Of a stretch of DNA of 64,000 nt, positions 42,499 to 49,427 are shown one piece after another. A program made the position numbers and the translations under genes. The DNA is from a virus. The notes under the pieces are model-generated. The model did not search any database, was not told where the DNA came from, and worked only from the letters and a program-made list of their open reading frames with translations. Location of the stretch: positions 62,001-126,000 of the IMG/VR virus record IMGVR_UViG_3300023174_003901; one strand, written 5' to 3'. The stretch's first letter is position 1; each line of letters begins with the position of its first letter.

Positions 42499-42508
42499 AA
42501 AACTATCT

Positions 42509-42583
42509 TGGTGGATGAGAGTAGAGTCGAACTACCACTTGACTCCGTATGAAGGAGGCGCACTACCATTATGCTACTCATCC
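42509..42583 (-). tRNA. tRNA-Met(CAT), probably elongator
   Basis: Acceptor GGATGAG/CTCATCC, loop TTCATAC with CAT, encoded CCA. One mismatch in the anticodon stem. Met or Ile(k2C) cannot be separated by sequence alone. Confidence 0.75.
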
Positions 42584-42587
42584 AGTT

Positions 42588-42664
42588 TGGGGTGCCTGAT
42601 GGGATTCGAACCCACGCATATCGGAATCACAACCCGAGGTCTTAACCACTTGACGACAAGCACC
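42588..42664 (-). tRNA. tRNA-His(GTG)
   Basis: Extra G-1 opposite C73 marks tRNA-His. Acceptor GTGCTTG/CAGGCAC, loop TTGTGAT, encoded CCA. Confidence 0.92.
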
Positions 42665-42665
42665 A

Positions 42666-42765
42666 TATAGAAACACACTGCTGATATCAGGCTAACGTTA
42701 TGACATATTGGGTTTACTGCCGTATTCCCAGGCTACTCATAAACTCGCCACAATGTGTTTTTATA
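42666..42765 (-). other. Spacer element E1, 12-nt inverted repeat beside tRNA-Lys
   Basis: TATAGAAACACA pairs with TGTGTTTTTATA (one G-T). It ends directly at the CCA end of tRNA-Lys and begins 2 nt after tRNA-His. Arms share CATATnnAAACACACTG with element E2. Confidence 0.5.
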
Positions 42766-42955
42766 TGGTAGGACCGCCGAGATTCGAACTCGGGATTGGC
42801 AGATTAAAAGTCTGCTGTGATACCGCTTCACCACGATCCCTTACTTTGCATGATCGACGAACTGCTTTGTTTGTCTTTCGATGGCTACCCGCTTTTCTTT
42901 TCAATGCCAATGCAACGAAGGAGTTACGTTGCTTGACGGTCATCTTGCGTTTCAT
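42761..42955 (-). CDS. Small basic protein reading through tRNA-Lys
   Basis: ATG 42955 with AAGGAG 6 nt upstream. First 38 residues MKRKMTVKQRNSFVALALKR, KAGSHRKTNKAVRRSCKV match a small Lys/Arg-rich phage protein type (QRNxFVxxALxRKAGxHxKTxKAxRR). The rest is encoded by the tRNA-Lys gene (stop at 42761), so the tail is unlikely to be selected. A real overlap of protein and RNA gene, or the true end is lost. Confidence 0.55.
   Translation of the reverse strand: MKRKMTVKQRNSFVALALKRKAGSHRKTNKAVRRSCKVRDRGEAVSQQTFNLPIPSSNLGGPTI
42766..42840 (-). tRNA. tRNA-Lys(TTT)
   Basis: Acceptor GGGATCG/CGGTCCT, stem GCAGA/TCTGC, loop CTTTTAA, encoded CCA. Lies inside the frame of the basic-protein gene. 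Confidence 0.92.
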
Positions 42956-42973
42956 CGCATTCTCCTTAAAAAT

Positions 42974-43047
42974 TGGTACCCCCGGGAGGTAACGCTCCTC
43001 CGATTGCCGCTTATCAAGCGGCTGTTATACTTTTTAACTAAAGGGGC
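42974..43047 (-). tRNA. tRNA-Ile(GAT)
   Basis: Anticodon stem GCCGC/GCGGC, loop TTGATAA, encoded CCA. One acceptor mismatch; D-loop lacks GG. Confidence 0.85.
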
Positions 43048-43049
43048 GT

Positions 43050-43124
43050 TGGTGCCTTTGTATGGAATTGAACCACAATCGCCGGCTTCGTAGACCAGTG
43101 TATTATCCATTATACTACAAAGGC
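43050..43124 (-). tRNA. tRNA-Arg(ACG)
   Basis: Acceptor GCCTTTG/CAAAGGC, loop CTACGAA, ACG (A34 likely inosine), encoded CCA. Confidence 0.92.
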
Positions 43125-43128
43125 AAAT

Positions 43129-43204
43129 TGGCTCCCCAGCGTGGGATCGAACCACGGACACCTTGATTAACAGTCAAGTGCAACTACCGCTGTGCTACTG
43201 GGGA
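43129..43204 (-). tRNA. tRNA-Asn(GTT)
   Basis: Acceptor TCCCCAG/CTGGGGA, stem CTTGA/TCAAG, loop CTGTTAA, encoded CCA. Confidence 0.92.
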
Positions 43205-43215
43205 ATAAAAAGGGA

Positions 43216-43276
43216 GAAGCCACGGTTGCAGGATCTAGTGCCTTTTGCAAGGGAAGTATCCAGGCGATGTGGCTTC
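43216..43276 (-). other. Spacer element with 8-bp stem between tRNA-Asp and tRNA-Asn
   Basis: GAAGCCAC / GTGGCTTC stem; inner hairpin CCTT-GCAA-AAGG and CTGGAT/ATCC. 61 nt, no ORF. Shape is like a tight multi-helix small RNA. Confidence 0.45.
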
Positions 43277-43285
43277 AAAAAAACT

Positions 43286-43360
43286 TGGCGGTCCCAAGGG
43301 GTAACGATCCCCTTCTTCGAGCGTGACAGGCTCGTGTGCGTCCATGAACACTTTGAGACC
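43286..43360 (-). tRNA. tRNA-Asp(GTC)
   Basis: Acceptor GGTCTCA/TGGGACC, stem CGAGC/GCTCG, loop CTGTCAC, encoded CCA. Confidence 0.92.
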
Positions 43361-43367
43361 AAGATAT

Positions 43368-43512
43368 TATAGTCAAGCACCGAGAATGCCAATTTAGGAG
43401 TCCGGTGCTTCCGTTCCAAAGCCGATGCAGTTATATCAGGATCAGTCGCCGGCCGCTGTGACCCGAATAGTGTTGGCGTCCCAACACGATACCTTATCGA
43501 TGCTTGACTATA
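43368..43512 (-). other. Spacer element with perfect 12-bp inverted repeat
   Basis: TATAGTCAAGCA (43368) and TGCTTGACTATA (43501) are exact inverted repeats enclosing 121 nt. Inside: GTGTTGG-GACG-CCAACAC and an alternative AAGCACCG/CGGTGCTT pairing that would compete with the outer stem on the minus strand. No ORF. Confidence 0.55.
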
Positions 43513-43521
43513 ACATCTAGC

Positions 43522-43591
43522 ATATAAAAACACACTGGACGAGGCGACCCTGTGGCCACAAGTTCCTGCTTATCTCCAGTGTGTTTACATA
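43522..43591 (-). other. Spacer element E2 abutting tRNA-Glu
   Basis: ATATAAAAACACACTGGA and TCCAGTGTGTTTACATAT pair over 16 of 18 positions, with 35 nt between. It starts at the CCA end of tRNA-Glu. Arms resemble E1 and E3. Confidence 0.55.
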
Positions 43592-43667
43592 TGGTAGTGG
43601 GTACCGGATTCGAACCGGTGTGAATGCCGTGAAAGGGCACTATCCTAGGCCTCTAGATGAACCCACC
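43592..43667 (-). tRNA. tRNA-Glu(TTC)
   Basis: Acceptor GGTGGGT/ACCCACT, loop CTTTCAC, encoded CCA; flanked on both sides by inverted-repeat elements. Confidence 0.92.
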
Positions 43668-43891
43668 ATATGAAAAAACATTTGGGAACCATTGTGGATC
43701 TCTTTCTGCTTGGCTTGCGAGGCCAAGTCACCACGGTCATTACTGCCAGACGATCCGCCGCTTTTCTGGATCTACTTGTTACAGTAGAGAGCCGGCTTCA
43801 TGACTGGTAGTAAGTGGGTACCCGCCGGTACCAATTGGACACTTCTACCAATGCCTCTAACGGGTCTGGTAACCCTAATGTGTTCTCATAT
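43668..43891 (-). other. Spacer element E3 beside tRNA-Glu
   Basis: ATATGAAAAAACATT (43668) pairs with AATGTGTTCTCATAT (43877) with one wobble and one mismatch, enclosing about 194 nt with no ORF. It begins at the 5' end of tRNA-Glu. An internal segment (ACCCG ... CGGGT) is weakly tRNA-like but lacks a T-arm. Confidence 0.5.
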
Positions 43892-43976
43892 AGTGCCTGC
43901 GAACAGGACTACATATACGTAATTTTTAAAGATCTCTACAACTGTCTCGATCGACTTTGTTGCTTTGTTAAGTTCT

Positions 43977-44005
43977 ATTGTAGCATCAACCGATTTATTG
44001 GTCAA
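43977..44005 (-). promoter_or_regulatory. Sigma70-like promoter in tRNA cluster
   Basis: TTGACC, 17-nt spacer, TACAAT; upstream of element E3 and tRNA-Glu. Confidence 0.6.
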
Positions 44006-44037
44006 TGCTGAGTGTTGCGTTTTCACAACAATTGTTT

Positions 44038-44111
44038 TGGCACGGGAACTAGGGCTCGAACCTAGAATGACAGAGTCAAAGTCTGTAGTGTTACCATTAC
44101 ACTATTCCCGA
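44038..44111 (-). tRNA. tRNA-Gln(TTG)
   Basis: Acceptor TCGGGAA/TTCCCGT with T1-T72 mismatch (weak 1-72 pair is normal for Gln), stem ACAGA/TCTGT, loop CTTTGAC, encoded CCA. Confidence 0.88.
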
Positions 44112-44120
44112 ACAATCCGG

Positions 44121-44209
44121 CGGAAGACGGAGGAGTCGAACCCCATCCGATTTCTCGGAACCTGGTTTTCAAGGCCAGTCGCGGTACCAATACCACTGCA
44201 TCATCTTCC
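44121..44209 (-). tRNA. tRNA-Ser(TGA)
   Basis: Acceptor GGAAGAT/GTCTTCC, loop CTTGAAA with TGA, long variable arm. CCA not encoded (CCG follows), the only such tRNA here. Confidence 0.88.
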
Positions 44210-44213
44210 AACA

Positions 44214-44297
44214 TGGTACCCTTGGTGAGATTCGAACTCACATATTATACTCCTCTGTTTGAGAGAGGCGACTTTACCAAAATTTGTCCACAAGGGT
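44214..44297 (-). tRNA. tRNA-Leu(CAA)
   Basis: Acceptor ACCCTTG/CAAGGGT, stem CCTCT/AGAGG, loop CTCAAAC, long variable arm, encoded CCA. Confidence 0.9.
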
Positions 44298-44320
44298 CTA
44301 ACACACTGTTGCCAATGTGT

Positions 44321-44381
44321 GTATCGAAACACTCTACATGGATGAACCCACTTGCCTCGCGGCCTGAGAATGCTTCGATAC
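44321..44381 (-). other. Spacer element with 8-bp inverted repeat
   Basis: GTATCGAA (44321) pairs with TTCGATAC (44374), enclosing 45 nt. Upstream ACACA/TGTGT hairpin. No ORF in 44298-44488. Confidence 0.4.
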
Positions 44382-44488
44382 GCTGTAATTTTTCACACTA
44401 GAAGAAGTGCTTCATCCTACAGGCCGCCCATTTGCCGGATGTTTTAAGTGCCCAGCAGGGTCTCGTTCCCTACACACACTTTGCGATG

Positions 44489-44644
44489 TTAACGGTTCTC
44501 TTGGAGAACCTCTCGCTTGCTTCGAGCATTGTCATATGCTTGAGCACGTTCTAACTTCTCTGCAATTATCTTGCGAAGATCTTGTTGAGTTAGGGTGTGC
44601 TGTCGCGTAAACTCTGCTTGCCTTTTTAATTTTGTATCTGTCAT
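44489..44644 (-). CDS. Small helical protein (51 aa)
   Basis: AAGGAAA just before ATG 44644. MTDTKLKRQAEFTRQHTLTQ, then QDLRKIIAEKLERAQAYDNA is strongly helical and charged. The stop sits next to GGTTCTC-ttggaGAACC hairpin. A short phage gene just before the tRNA array on the minus strand; function unknown. Confidence 0.65.
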   Translation of the reverse strand: MTDTKLKRQAEFTRQHTLTQQDLRKIIAEKLERAQAYDNARSKREVLQENR

Positions 44645-44660
44645 TTTCCTTGTTCCAAAA

Positions 44661-44692
44661 ACAAAAAACCCTGGAGTTTTTAGTTCCAGGGT
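44661..44692 (-). terminator. Terminator upstream of tRNA array
   Basis: CCCTGGA / TCCAGGG stem, about 9-nt loop, then TTTTTTG on the minus strand. Confidence 0.85.
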
Positions 44693-44719
44693 CCTTTGAA
44701 GTCTGAGTATGCGGTTGAA

Positions 44720-44863
44720 CTATACTCTGTCTCCTTGGACCCTGATTCTATCTAATGTGCGACCATTATTCATGCTCTCAATCGCAAACCACAAGGCGGG
44801 GCAGGTGCCCAGACTTAGCGTCGGCTGATAGAGTGATATGGAATAATGTGCGGAATGTTTCAT
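44720..44863 (-). CDS. Possible small ORF or small RNA with own promoter and terminator
   Basis: 47-aa frame MKHSAHYSISLYQPTLSLGT ... with no clear ribosome site. It lies between a promoter (TTGACA, 15 nt, TATACA at 44875-44901) and the terminator at 44661, so a short transcript is likely. It could be a small RNA rather than a protein. Confidence 0.3.
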   Translation of the reverse strand: MKHSAHYSISLYQPTLSLGTCPALWFAIESMNNGRTLDRIRVQGDRV

Positions 44864-44874
44864 CTTGTGCTTAT

Positions 44875-44901
44875 TGTATAGGTTTATTTATACCTTGTCA
44901 A
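44875..44901 (-). promoter_or_regulatory. Promoter-like site of short transcript
   Basis: TTGACA, 15-nt spacer, TATACA. Short spacer makes it weaker than its neighbours. Confidence 0.45.
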
Positions 44902-44938
44902 CCCCTTGTTTGAGTTTTTATTTATCTTTTGTAAAAAT

Positions 44939-45544
44939 TTACATTGTGGGGCCGTTGCCGGATTTGAATCCAACCACGCCACCTTCTGCTTCGATGTTAC
45001 GAATAACATCTTCAAACAAGATGGGAGTGAAGTCAGTTTGCTCCACGCATACACAATGATATCGGGGATCAATCTCAGTGCTGTACAACACAGTTCCGGT
45101 CTTGGCGTCTACGCCACGTGCCTTCTTAACACGACTGGCATGCAAGTGTCCGTGAATGTTCACACCAAAGCGGCCCAACGAAGCCTCATGCACAGGAATA
45201 TGGCTCAAGATCATGCCGTTCATCACATGGTACGCCCGTAACTCACGAAAGTACTCGCGATATTCGTCATCACGGAAGATGTCATGGTTGCCACGGATCA
45301 ATACCTTGTCACCGTTCAATCTAGACAAGGTCTTCAAGGCCTTGCGGTTGATCACCACGTCACCCAAGTGATACACCTTGTCGTTGGGACCTACACGATC
45401 GTTCCAATTCTTGATCATGGCTTCGTCCATCTCATCAGGATCGGTCCACGGACGCAATTTTACATTGGCGTCATCTGGGTGCGTGAAGCGACAAACACCA
45501 GCGTGTCCGAAGTGCGTGTCACTTGTTAAAAATACTGCTGGCAT
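44939..45544 (-). CDS. Calcineurin-like metallophosphoesterase
   Basis: Complete metal site: VFLTSDTHFGHAG (DxH), VYHLGDVVINR (GD), VLIRGNHDIFRD (GNHD), MILSHIPVHE and GVNIHGHLHASR (GHxH). 201 aa. GGAG 6 nt before ATG 45544 makes that the better start, though ATG 45556 and 45547 are in frame. Hydrolyses phosphomonoesters or cyclic nucleotides; phage roles are unknown. Own extended -10 promoter. Confidence 0.92.
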   Translation of the reverse strand: MPAVFLTSDTHFGHAGVCRFTHPDDANVKLRPWTDPDEMDEAMIKNWNDRVGPNDKVYHLGDVVINRKALKTLSRLNGDKVLIRGNHDIFRDDEYREYFRELRAYHVMNGMILSHIPVHEASLGRFGVNIHGHLHASRVKKARGVDAKTGTVLYSTEIDPRYHCVCVEQTDFTPILFEDVIRNIEAEGGVVGFKSGNGPTM

Positions 45545-45566
45545 CATGTTCTCCATCTAATACGTA

Positions 45567-45595
45567 ATTATAGCACATGTGAAGATTTTGGTCAA
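45567..45595 (-). promoter_or_regulatory. Sigma70 promoter, extended -10, metallophosphoesterase
   Basis: TTGACC, 17-nt spacer, TGCTATAAT. Confidence 0.8.
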
Positions 45596-45629
45596 GTAAT
45601 ACTAAAATATTAATTATATCTCAGGAAAA

Positions 45630-47273
45630 TCATGCTTGGCTAATCAGCCATTCTGAGAAAGTTTCTGTGCTATGATCTATGCTTTGTATTTTTGGTATGG
45701 TCAATTTCTTGAATATTAAATTTTTATATGCAATCATTCTTTGCATTTTTTTCTTATCTAATGCATGCCAGTCAACCTGGGGGTTCGTTTTGTTAAAACT
45801 GGTTGATAAATCAACTCCTAGCCCTGCTATGCTAAATGCCGCAAGCCCACTGACATTATTTCGTATGGTTTGAGATTTTTGTTGTATGTCCTCTACCATT
45901 TTTTGAATTTCCAATCGATCAGTATGCTCATTTTTCCAAATCAACTGACCTTGCTCATTTCTATTTTGAGTATAAATTGATCCGCGACTTTCGTCGTTGC
46001 CTATCACACTATAGCCATATTTGGAATAGTTCTTGTCAAGATCACTGAGGAAGTCGTTAGAGTAGGTTTGATTATTTGGCCTGATACTCAGTGCTTGAAC
46101 TATCCAAGAGTCCAATGGGTTTTTGTCACTCATTAAAAAATCTGTAGTTTCTTGCAAACTGCTCAATGATTCGTGTGGCAATCCGTATATAAAAGACCCG
46201 TGCAAATTTACATGATTTCCGTATTGTTGTTTTATTTTTCGAACAGTATCAAACAAACGAGTACGATCGCCTCCTTTGCCAATGGCACTAGCGGTCTTGG
46301 GGTTAAGAGTTTCGATTCCAAAAAATGCTGAACGTAGGCCGCTTTCAAACAACCACTCAACAGTTTCTGGGTGTGCTGTCAACAAATCCAGTCTGATATA
46401 TCCCCACCACTCTAACTTAAATGGCAATCTCTTGCTCATGTCATAAATCATCTGACATTTTTCAGGACTGTCGTTCACAGTGTCATCACAAAAAATATAT
46501 CTTGTGATTCCAAATCGTTCATAGTTGTCGACCAATTCTGCATAGATGTAATCCATGTTCCGTATAAAATCCAATTTTTTCTTTCCATTCATTGGATAGG
46601 AACAGAATGCACATTTAAAAATACAACCACGTGCAACTTCTAACAGCAAGGTTTCTCCGGGCAGAATTGCATCATGATCTTCGTAACGCATCTGGCATTC
46701 GTTAAAATCATAAGTCTCTGCTCGGCTATCATTGATTATAATAGACCCGTGTACGCTTTTGTGTGCTTTTTGTAAATCTATGTTTGTGTCACAAAGATGC
46801 TGTGCTAGATTAACTATTGATGTTTCTGAGTATCCGATACACTGATAATCAAAAATTTTGTTGTATTCAACATCTCTAGCAGTAGGACCACCTAGAGTTA
46901 GTTTACAGTTGGGATTGCAGTCACGGATTAGATTTTTGATAATCTCATTGTATTGAGGGCCATGTGGTAATATACAACCGGGCGCAATGTTTTGTAAAAT
47001 CACACCCCCGTTCTCAGACCTGTTTGGATTTGCAATATCAGCATAAAAGAAGTTGTTAACTCCTACAAACAGAGTTTTGTCTGAAATAAGGTTACGCAAT
47101 ATGTGACAAATTTCCTCAACAGTAAACACACTGAGATGATGTAGAACTGCGACTTGAAACCCTTGACTTCTCAAGGCCTGGGCAACTTTATAAGGTCCCA
47201 GGGTCTTGCTCAAAGTAATTACATCAGTCTTGTCAGACAGTAAAATTACATTGGGAAAATTTTTGTCAAACAT
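45630..47273 (-). CDS. Cobalamin-type radical SAM protein
   Basis: 547 aa. N-terminal Rossmann-like domain (LGPYKVAQALRSQGFQVAVL) of the B12-binding radical SAM class, though the DxHxxG cobalamin motif is absent. Core cluster RGCIFKCAFCSYP (CxxxCxxC) near residue 220; then CDDTVNDSPEKC and FGIETLNPKTASAIGKG, the conserved catalytic segments. Acts on unknown substrates. AT-rich relative to neighbours, with its own TTGACA-18-TATAAT promoter. Confidence 0.85.
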   Translation of the reverse strand: MFDKNFPNVILLSDKTDVITLSKTLGPYKVAQALRSQGFQVAVLHHLSVFTVEEICHILRNLISDKTLFVGVNNFFYADIANPNRSENGGVILQNIAPGCILPHGPQYNEIIKNLIRDCNPNCKLTLGGPTARDVEYNKIFDYQCIGYSETSIVNLAQHLCDTNIDLQKAHKSVHGSIIINDSRAETYDFNECQMRYEDHDAILPGETLLLEVARGCIFKCAFCSYPMNGKKKLDFIRNMDYIYAELVDNYERFGITRYIFCDDTVNDSPEKCQMIYDMSKRLPFKLEWWGYIRLDLLTAHPETVEWLFESGLRSAFFGIETLNPKTASAIGKGGDRTRLFDTVRKIKQQYGNHVNLHGSFIYGLPHESLSSLQETTDFLMSDKNPLDSWIVQALSIRPNNQTYSNDFLSDLDKNYSKYGYSVIGNDESRGSIYTQNRNEQGQLIWKNEHTDRLEIQKMVEDIQQKSQTIRNNVSGLAAFSIAGLGVDLSTSFNKTNPQVDWHALDKKKMQRMIAYKNLIFKKLTIPKIQSIDHSTETFSEWLISQA

Positions 47274-47297
47274 TGGTTGCCTTGATCATATCATGCT

Positions 47298-47327
47298 ATT
47301 ATAGCAACAAGTATCAATCAATGTCAA
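47298..47327 (-). promoter_or_regulatory. Sigma70 promoter, cobalamin-type radical SAM gene
   Basis: TTGACA, 18-nt spacer, TGCTATAAT; overlaps the AhpD-like stop. Confidence 0.8.
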
Positions 47328-47830
47328 CTATTCAAAACCTTGGCAACTGAGTTCATTACTGCGGCAATACGGCCAATGTCACGAAGTTGTTCTACAGTGT
47401 AGCCTTCTGTCTTGAGTGTTTCATAATGTGACCGAACACAAAAGTGACACTTGCCCACAATGCTTGCTGCCAAACTGAATGCTTCAAAGTTACTCTTGGT
47501 AGTTCCGCCATGTGACGCAATAGCGTTCATGCGTAACTGTGCTGGCAATCCTGTTAGGTTAGGATCATCAGCCATTTCAACGTAGGGGTACCATACATTG
47601 TTCTGTGACATAATACTTGCGGCTGTCATTGCTGACTCTGCATGTACTGGCGCATCTGCTAATAGGATACTCAGTACCTTCCCGTTGCCAGTTGCAGCCA
47701 GTGCGGCCACAGCACAACCCATGGCCACATCTGCATCCAAAGTGCTACGTACAAGAACAGCATCAAGATTTAACTTGGTGTCCTTGGCGTAGTCTGGCAA
47801 CGCTGATTTAACTGCGTCGATAAATGCCAT
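47324..47830 (-). CDS. AhpD-like alkylhydroperoxidase
   Basis: 168 aa, matching AhpD length. KCHFCVRSHYETL carries the CxxC-x3-H active site of the carboxymuconolactone-decarboxylase/AhpD fold. In mycobacteria AhpD reduces AhpC. Its start overlaps the stop of the AhpC-like gene by one nt, so both are co-expressed. Would help remove peroxide during infection. Confidence 0.88.
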   Translation of the reverse strand: MAFIDAVKSALPDYAKDTKLNLDAVLVRSTLDADVAMGCAVAALAATGNGKVLSILLADAPVHAESAMTAASIMSQNNVWYPYVEMADDPNLTGLPAQLRMNAIASHGGTTKSNFEAFSLAASIVGKCHFCVRSHYETLKTEGYTVEQLRDIGRIAAVMNSVAKVLNS

Positions 47831-48390
47831 TATAGTGTCTCTCCGCCCACTGTGCGGTTACAAGCACACAGTTCGCCAGTTTGCAATGCGTCTAATACAC
47901 GCAGAGTTTCTTCTGGGCTACGACCCACGTTCAAGTTGTTGACAGTGACATGTTGGATGACGTTGTCTGGATCCACAATGAATGTGGCACGAAGTGCGGC
48001 ACCTGCTGGAGCATAGAATACGCCCAACTGTTCAATAAGGCTTACGCTACCACGCTCTTCGCCGGGTTGGTGACGAGCAGTGTCAGCAAACTGATGATGT
48101 GTGATCTTACGCAAATCATCGTGACTCTTTTGCCATGCTACCTTGCAAAACTCGTTGTCTGTTGAGCCTGTTAGCAATACTGCATCACGATCAGCAAAGT
48201 CTTGTGCCAACTTGTCGTAGGCTACGATTTCTGTAGGGCAAACAAATGTAAAGTCCTTTGGATAGTAAACAATCACTTTCCACTTGCCTTCAAACGATTT
48301 TTCTGTAATCGTATAGAAAGCGTCTTCTGGTTGTCCAGGTTTGACGCCTGTTACTGCAAATTTTTCTAACTTATCGCCAACTGTTAACAT
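47830..48390 (-). CDS. Peroxiredoxin, AhpC family
   Basis: 186 aa. Peroxidatic Cys in DFTFVCPTEIVAYDKLA near residue 50, TGSTDNEFCKVAWQKSH and GAALRATFIVDPD follow the AhpC pattern. The C-terminus ELCACNRTVGGE supplies the resolving Cys. It reduces peroxides using AhpD (next gene). GGAG ribosome site and strong promoter. Very unusual as a phage gene pair. Confidence 0.9.
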   Translation of the reverse strand: MLTVGDKLEKFAVTGVKPGQPEDAFYTITEKSFEGKWKVIVYYPKDFTFVCPTEIVAYDKLAQDFADRDAVLLTGSTDNEFCKVAWQKSHDDLRKITHHQFADTARHQPGEERGSVSLIEQLGVFYAPAGAALRATFIVDPDNVIQHVTVNNLNVGRSPEETLRVLDALQTGELCACNRTVGGETL

Positions 48391-48436
48391 ATTTTCTCCT
48401 TGATTAAATGAAACTCAGTATTTGTACTGAGCGTTT

Positions 48437-48465
48437 ATTATAGTAGTATATATCAATGAAGTCAA
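48437..48465 (-). promoter_or_regulatory. Sigma70 promoter of AhpC/AhpD operon
   Basis: TTGACT, 17-nt spacer, TATAAT; about 45 nt leader. Confidence 0.8.
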
Positions 48466-48518
48466 GCAAAAACAAGATTTTTGCTATTGTTTGTGTCAAT
48501 GCCAGCAATAGAAAATTT

Positions 48519-48998
48519 CTAATCTTCGGCCTCTAGCACAATCCAGCCCAAACGAAATAAGTCTTCACGGATTTGATCTGTTACTGTGCCTTCTGGCACA
48601 TGTCCTAAGTCCACCCAATCATCATCAGGTTCGCCTTGTATGCCCGAGCAGTACCACTCGACATAGTCGCCTTCTTCACGCATGTCGGCAACAATACCCC
48701 CGGCATGACGCCAACTACAACCCCATGTTTTATTTTCAAGCCTGGGCCATACTTCGTTTTTTTGAAAATCATTGTTGCACAAGGCCGCATACAAGTTTTG
48801 AGCGTAGGTCTTGGTACTTTTGGCACTGTCACAGATCCATTTGGTACTACGCAAATCCCATTCCAAGTTGTCTTTCTGCCATTCAGGGTTGGCCAAGTTC
48901 TTGCGATCTTGGTTGCGTATGGATTCCAACACCTCGGCCAACTCATCACGAGAGTGTTGAAATGTGTGTCGTTGGGGACTGGAATTTACTTTAGTCAT
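48519..48998 (-). CDS. Conserved phage hypothetical protein (159 aa)
   Basis: ATG 48998 lies 11 nt below the CCA end of the upstream tRNA, so that tRNA forms the 5' leader. No ribosome site. Core LEWDLRSTKWICDSAKSTKT, YAQNLYAALCNNDFQK and WSWRHAGGIVADM-like CSWRHAGGIVADMREEGDYV are a conserved phage pattern with frequent Trp. C-terminus acidic. Soluble; function unknown. Confidence 0.8.
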   Translation of the reverse strand: MTKVNSSPQRHTFQHSRDELAEVLESIRNQDRKNLANPEWQKDNLEWDLRSTKWICDSAKSTKTYAQNLYAALCNNDFQKNEVWPRLENKTWGCSWRHAGGIVADMREEGDYVEWYCSGIQGEPDDDWVDLGHVPEGTVTDQIREDLFRLGWIVLEAED

Positions 48999-49009
48999 GA
49001 TATTAAAAA

Positions 49010-49086
49010 TGGTGCGCCCAACAGGACTCGAACCTGTGACCAATCGATTATGAGTCGACTGTTCTAACCAACTGAACTATAGGCGC
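49010..49086 (-). tRNA. tRNA-Ile2(CAT) or elongator Met
   Basis: Acceptor GCGCCTA/TGGGCGC, anticodon arm CGACTCATAATCG followed by TTGGTC as in bacterial tRNA-Ile2, which needs lysidine at C34. Encoded CCA. 4.7 kb from the tRNA cluster. Confidence 0.8.
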
Positions 49087-49094
49087 ATTTGTTT

Positions 49095-49122
49095 ATTATA
49101 ACAAAAAAATATTTAGTGTCAA
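49095..49122 (-). promoter_or_regulatory. Sigma70 promoter for tRNA and downstream gene
   Basis: TTGACA, 16-nt spacer, TATAAT. Confidence 0.8.
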
Positions 49123-49427
49123 GCCTGTATCCACTTGACCCTATCTCTTAATTCGATGCTTTCAGCACCATCGTATTCATTCACCCGAAAAAAAGTACCT
49201 TCAGGAATCCACTCTATTTTCAATCCCACTATACCACCATCATAGATGCCGGGGTACTTGAGAGTGACATACATCTCTAGTTCTTCATCTTGATTTTTTT
49301 CTACGAATTCAACAATGGCAGGATCAAACAAGATTCCAGGATGCTTGGGATTCCAAGTTGACCAGCCCCCGCCGTATTCGGGCGAGTAAATTACTGCTAC
49401 CCGACCGTCACGGATCAATTTGTTCAC
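49119..49427 (-). CDS. Conserved phage protein (102 aa)
   Basis: MNKLIRDGRVAVIYSPEYGG, GWSTWNPKHPGILFDPAIVE then YVTLKYPGIYDGGIVGLKIE: typical small phage protein seen in many genomes, beta-rich. Overlaps the upstream gene by 4 nt. Function unknown. Confidence 0.75.
   Translation of the reverse strand: MNKLIRDGRVAVIYSPEYGGGWSTWNPKHPGILFDPAIVEFVEKNQDEELEMYVTLKYPGIYDGGIVGLKIEWIPEGTFFRVNEYDGAESIELRDRVKWIQA

Noticed and set aside
43800-43870. Possible extra tRNA (ACCCG ... CGGGT) in spacer E3
   Set aside because: Only the outer 5-bp stem and a D-like arm fit; no T-arm or normal anticodon loop.
44321-44381. Hammerhead ribozyme-like pieces (CGAAAC, GATGAA)
   Set aside because: The CUGAUGA/GAAA core is not in the needed order.
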